From: Acetobacteraceae bacterium
GTDB lineage: Bacteria; Pseudomonadota; Alphaproteobacteria; Zavarziniales; Zavarziniaceae
Assembly (NCBI GenBank): GCA_947379865.1
Contig: CANCOY010000001.1
Span: forward strand, 39,185-103,184
DNA: 64,000 nt
Reading direction: 5' to 3'
Shown here: positions 61,794 to 64,000 of the stretch, one piece after another
Numbering within the stretch: the stretch's first letter is position 1
How the letters are laid out: every line of letters starts with the position of its first letter
Position numbers and translations under genes: made by a program
Notes under the pieces: model-generated
The model's database searches: none
Told to the model about the DNA's origin: nothing
The model's input: only the letters and a program-made list of their open reading frames with translations

Positions 61794-63656
61794 ATGAACG
61801 GGGCAGGGACAGGGCCACGCCGGGCACCGCTCGACGTGCTGCGCGAGACATTCGGCTATCACGCCTTCCGCGGCGAGCAGGCGGCCATCATCGAGCATGT
61901 GGTGGCCGGCGGCGATGCCTTTGTCCTGATGCCCACAGGCGGTGGCAAGTCCTTGTGCTATCAGATCCCCGCCCTGGTGCGGCCGGGCGTGGCCATTGTC
62001 ATCTCGCCCCTGATTGCCCTGATGCAGGACCAGGTGGACGCCCTGGTGCAGGCGGGCGTGGCGGCGGCGGCGCTCAACTCCAGCCTAGACTGGCGCGAGG
62101 CCCAGGCGGTGGAGGAGCGCCTGCGCCGTGGCGCCATTGACCTCGTCTATGTGGCACCGGAACGGCTGGTGACAGACCGTTTCCTTGAGTGCCTCGACGC
62201 GGCGCCTTTGGCGCTCTTTGCCATCGACGAGGCCCATTGCGTGAGCCAGTGGGGCCACGACTTCCGCCCGGAATATCGCGCGCTGGACATTCTCGCCAGC
62301 CGCTATGGCCATGTGCCGCGCATGGCGCTGACCGCCACCGCCGACGCCCAGACCCGCGAAGACGTGGTGGAGCGCCTGAGCCTAGGCGGGGCGCGGCGCT
62401 TTTCCGCCAGTTTCGACCGGCCCAACATCCGCTATCGCGTGGAGCAGCGGGCCGAGCCGAAGCGCCAGCTGGCCCGCTTCCTTGCCAACCACCCGGATCA
62501 GGCGGGCATCATCTATCGCGCCACCCGCGACGGGGTGGACGAGACGGCCGCTGCTTTGGTGGCGGCGGGCCATGATGCCGTGCCCTATCACGCAGGCCTG
62601 GCGCCAGAGGTGCGGCGGCGTAATCAGGAACGTTTCATCCGCGAAGAGGGCGTGGTGGTGGTGGCGACGATTGCTTTTGGCATGGGCATCGACAAGCCCA
62701 ATGTGCGCTTTGTGGTGCACCTCGACCTGCCCAAGAGCCTGGAGGCCTATTACCAGGAAACCGGCCGCGCCGGGCGCGATGGCCTGCCGGCGGAGGCCTG
62801 GATGATCTATGGCCTGGCTGATGTGGTGCGCTTTCGCCGCATGATCGGCGAGGGCGTGGCCGAGGCGCAGCGCAAGCGGGTGGAGGGCTCCAAGCTCGAC
62901 TCCATGCTGGCCTATTGCGAGACGGGTGGCTGCCGCCGCCAGCTGTTGCTGGGCTATTTCGGTGAGGTCCGGGCCGAGCCCTGTGGCAATTGCGACCGCT
63001 GCCTTGAGCCGGTGGAGACCTGGGACGGCACCGTGGCCGCCCAAAAGGCCCTTTCCGCCGCTTTGCGCACAGGCGAGCGCTTTGGCGTGGCCCATCTGAT
63101 CGACGTGCTGCGCGGCGAGAAGACCGACAAGATCAGCCAGTGGAACCATCACGAGCTGAAGACCTTTGGCGTGGGCGCCGATCTGGCCGCGCGCACCTGG
63201 AACGGCGTCTTTCGCCAGCTGGTGGCCATGGGCGCCTTGGGCGTGGATGCGGAACGCTTCAACGCCCTGTTCGTCACCCCCGAGGGCCGCCGCCTGCTGA
63301 AGGGCGAGACCCCGGTGATGATGACCCGGGAAGACGCAGCGGCCTCTGGCAGCGGCAGCGCCAGCGGCGGAAAACGCGGTGCCGGGGCCAAAGGCGGCCG
63401 CGCCCGCGTGCCCTCGGCCGAGCTGACGGAACGCGACCCGGTCTTTGCCGCCGTGCGCGCCTTGCGGCTGGTGCTGGCCAAGGCCCAGGGCGTGCCACCC
63501 TATGTGATCTTCCACGATTCCACTTTGGCCGAAATGGCCAGCCGCCGCCCCCGCACCCTCACGGAATTCGCCGACCTGCCGGGCGTGGGCGCCACCAAGC
63601 TCGATCGCTATGGCCAAAGCTTCCTCGACATCATCGTCCGCACCCTGGCGCAATAG
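61794..63656 (+). CDS. recQ: ATP-dependent DNA helicase RecQ
   Basis: A 620-residue 3'-5' helicase. Motif I is [16 protein letters not shown], motif [22 protein letters not shown], and motif [14 protein letters not shown]. The zinc domain has Cys in [10 protein letters not shown] and GNCDRC, followed by a winged helix. A Gly/Ser/Lys linker (about 520-545) leads to the HRDC domain ([33 protein letters not shown], about 555-620). GAACAGGTGG precedes the ATG, 10 bp after hemY. Confidence 0.95.
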   Translation: MNGAGTGPRRAPLDVLRETFGYHAFRGEQAAIIEHVVAGGDAFVLMPTGGGKSLCYQIPALVRPGVAIVISPLIALMQDQVDALVQAGVAAAALNSSLDWREAQAVEERLRRGAIDLVYVAPERLVTDRFLECLDAAPLALFAIDEAHCVSQWGHDFRPEYRALDILASRYGHVPRMALTATADAQTREDVVERLSLGGARRFSASFDRPNIRYRVEQRAEPKRQLARFLANHPDQAGIIYRATRDGVDETAAALVAAGHDAVPYHAGLAPEVRRRNQERFIREEGVVVVATIAFGMGIDKPNVRFVVHLDLPKSLEAYYQETGRAGRDGLPAEAWMIYGLADVVRFRRMIGEGVAEAQRKRVEGSKLDSMLAYCETGGCRRQLLLGYFGEVRAEPCGNCDRCLEPVETWDGTVAAQKALSAALRTGERFGVAHLIDVLRGEKTDKISQWNHHELKTFGVGADLAARTWNGVFRQLVAMGALGVDAERFNALFVTPEGRRLLKGETPVMMTREDAAASGSGSASGGKRGAGAKGGRARVPSAELTERDPVFAAVRALRLVLAKAQGVPPYVIFHDSTLAEMASRRPRTLTEFADLPGVGATKLDRYGQSFLDIIVRTLAQ

Positions 63657-63750
63657 GGGTGCCTTGGAGAATGCCCGCGCCCTGCGGTGCGATTGAGGGC
63701 TTGCAGCCAGCCCCCCACCCGCCTATTTTGCCGCCCACAGACCCCTCGTG

Positions 63751-63825
<75 letters not shown>

Positions 63826-63864
63826 TTTCCCTCTTTCCACCCATGGTTCGTACTGGCCACCGTG

Positions 63865-64000
63865 TCAGAGGCCCGTACCCTGCCACGGGTCTACCAGGTC
63901 AACGCCGCAGCCCTCGAAATCGCGGATGTTGCGCGTGGCCAGGGCGGCGTCCCGCGCCTTGGCAATGGCTGCAATCTGACAGTCGAACTGGCTGATGGGT
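63865..64000 (-). CDS. PIN-domain (VapC-like) toxin, C-terminal part, cut by window edge
   Basis: The minus-strand frame entering from the right edge reads PISQFDCQIAAIAKARDAAL then ATRNIRDFEGCGVDLVDPWQ before stopping at 63865. This is the typical end of a PIN-domain ribonuclease (D-x-x-IAAIA, then L-x-TRN-x-x-DF and DPW), where the Asp residues bind metal. The antitoxin should lie to the right of the window. Whether the gene is intact cannot be seen. Confidence 0.8.
   Translation of the reverse strand, partial: PISQFDCQIAAIAKARDAALATRNIRDFEGCGVDLVDPWQGTGL

Overview
The window is GC-rich, densely coded chromosomal DNA, most consistent with an alphaproteobacterium of the Rhodospirillales type. 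The main grounds are the hemC-hemD-mitofilin-hemY operon divergent from tsaD, the ftsK-lolA pair, the yggT-yggU-folD operon, an ECF11-like sigma factor, an IalB-family protein and short coupled operons with ATGA-type overlaps. I cannot name a genus. There is no phage, complete transposon or CRISPR array. Two tRNA genes are present: Ala-CGC at 22766 and Thr-CGT at 63751.

Layout. 0.3-7.6 kb: Bax-inhibitor-like protein, the YbbP/YbbA exporter divergent from TesA, an aldo/keto reductase, ThpR and a class III-like sirtuin. 8-10.7 kb: an AT-rich polytopic membrane protein that runs into a truncated acyl carrier protein, then a zincin and a pterin dehydratase. 10.7-16.2 kb: SDR, NUDIX, EamA exporter, quinone reductase, SH3 protein and glycerate-type dehydrogenase. 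16.2-22.8 kb: TetR regulator, ECF sigma factor, IalB, RlmN, ArgG, FolD, YggU, YggT and tRNA-Ala. 22.9-33.7 kb is an envelope and secretion region: a small membrane protein, two tandem OmpA-like proteins with near-identical anchors, OmpW, a 1,514-residue multi-propeller secreted protein, a VHL-beta-domain protein and a Ycf48-like propeller. 34-40 kb is catabolic: SMP-30, amidase, two SDRs, SRPBCC and an S15-type hydrolase.

The most interesting segment is 39.94-42.28 kb. It is a 2.3-kb cassette bounded by 55-bp direct repeats (53 of 55 identical) that duplicate the 3' end of the neighbouring MFS gene. It holds three overlapping genes: an XRE repressor, an ImmA/IrrE metallopeptidase fused to what looks like a chagasin-type (I42) cysteine-protease inhibitor, and a cytosolic papain-like cysteine protease with no propeptide. 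Protease, its likely inhibitor, a metallopeptidase and a repressor in one operon suggest a proteolytic switch or toxin-antitoxin-like defence module. I know of no described system with this composition.

42-64 kb: MFS, O-antigen ligase-like protein, two PAPS-type sulfotransferase-like proteins, a PuuA/PuuD-like pair, LolA, FtsK, a porin, a UbiH-type hydroxylase, decayed toxin-antitoxin genes (orphan AbrB antitoxin, frameshifted HigA), TsaD, the heme operon, RecQ, tRNA-Thr, and the C-terminal end of a PIN-domain (VapC-like) toxin cut by the window edge.

A recurring oddity is short in-register tandem repeats (9 to 36 bp units) at seven gene starts or stops. All function calls come from reading motifs by eye; no database search was run.
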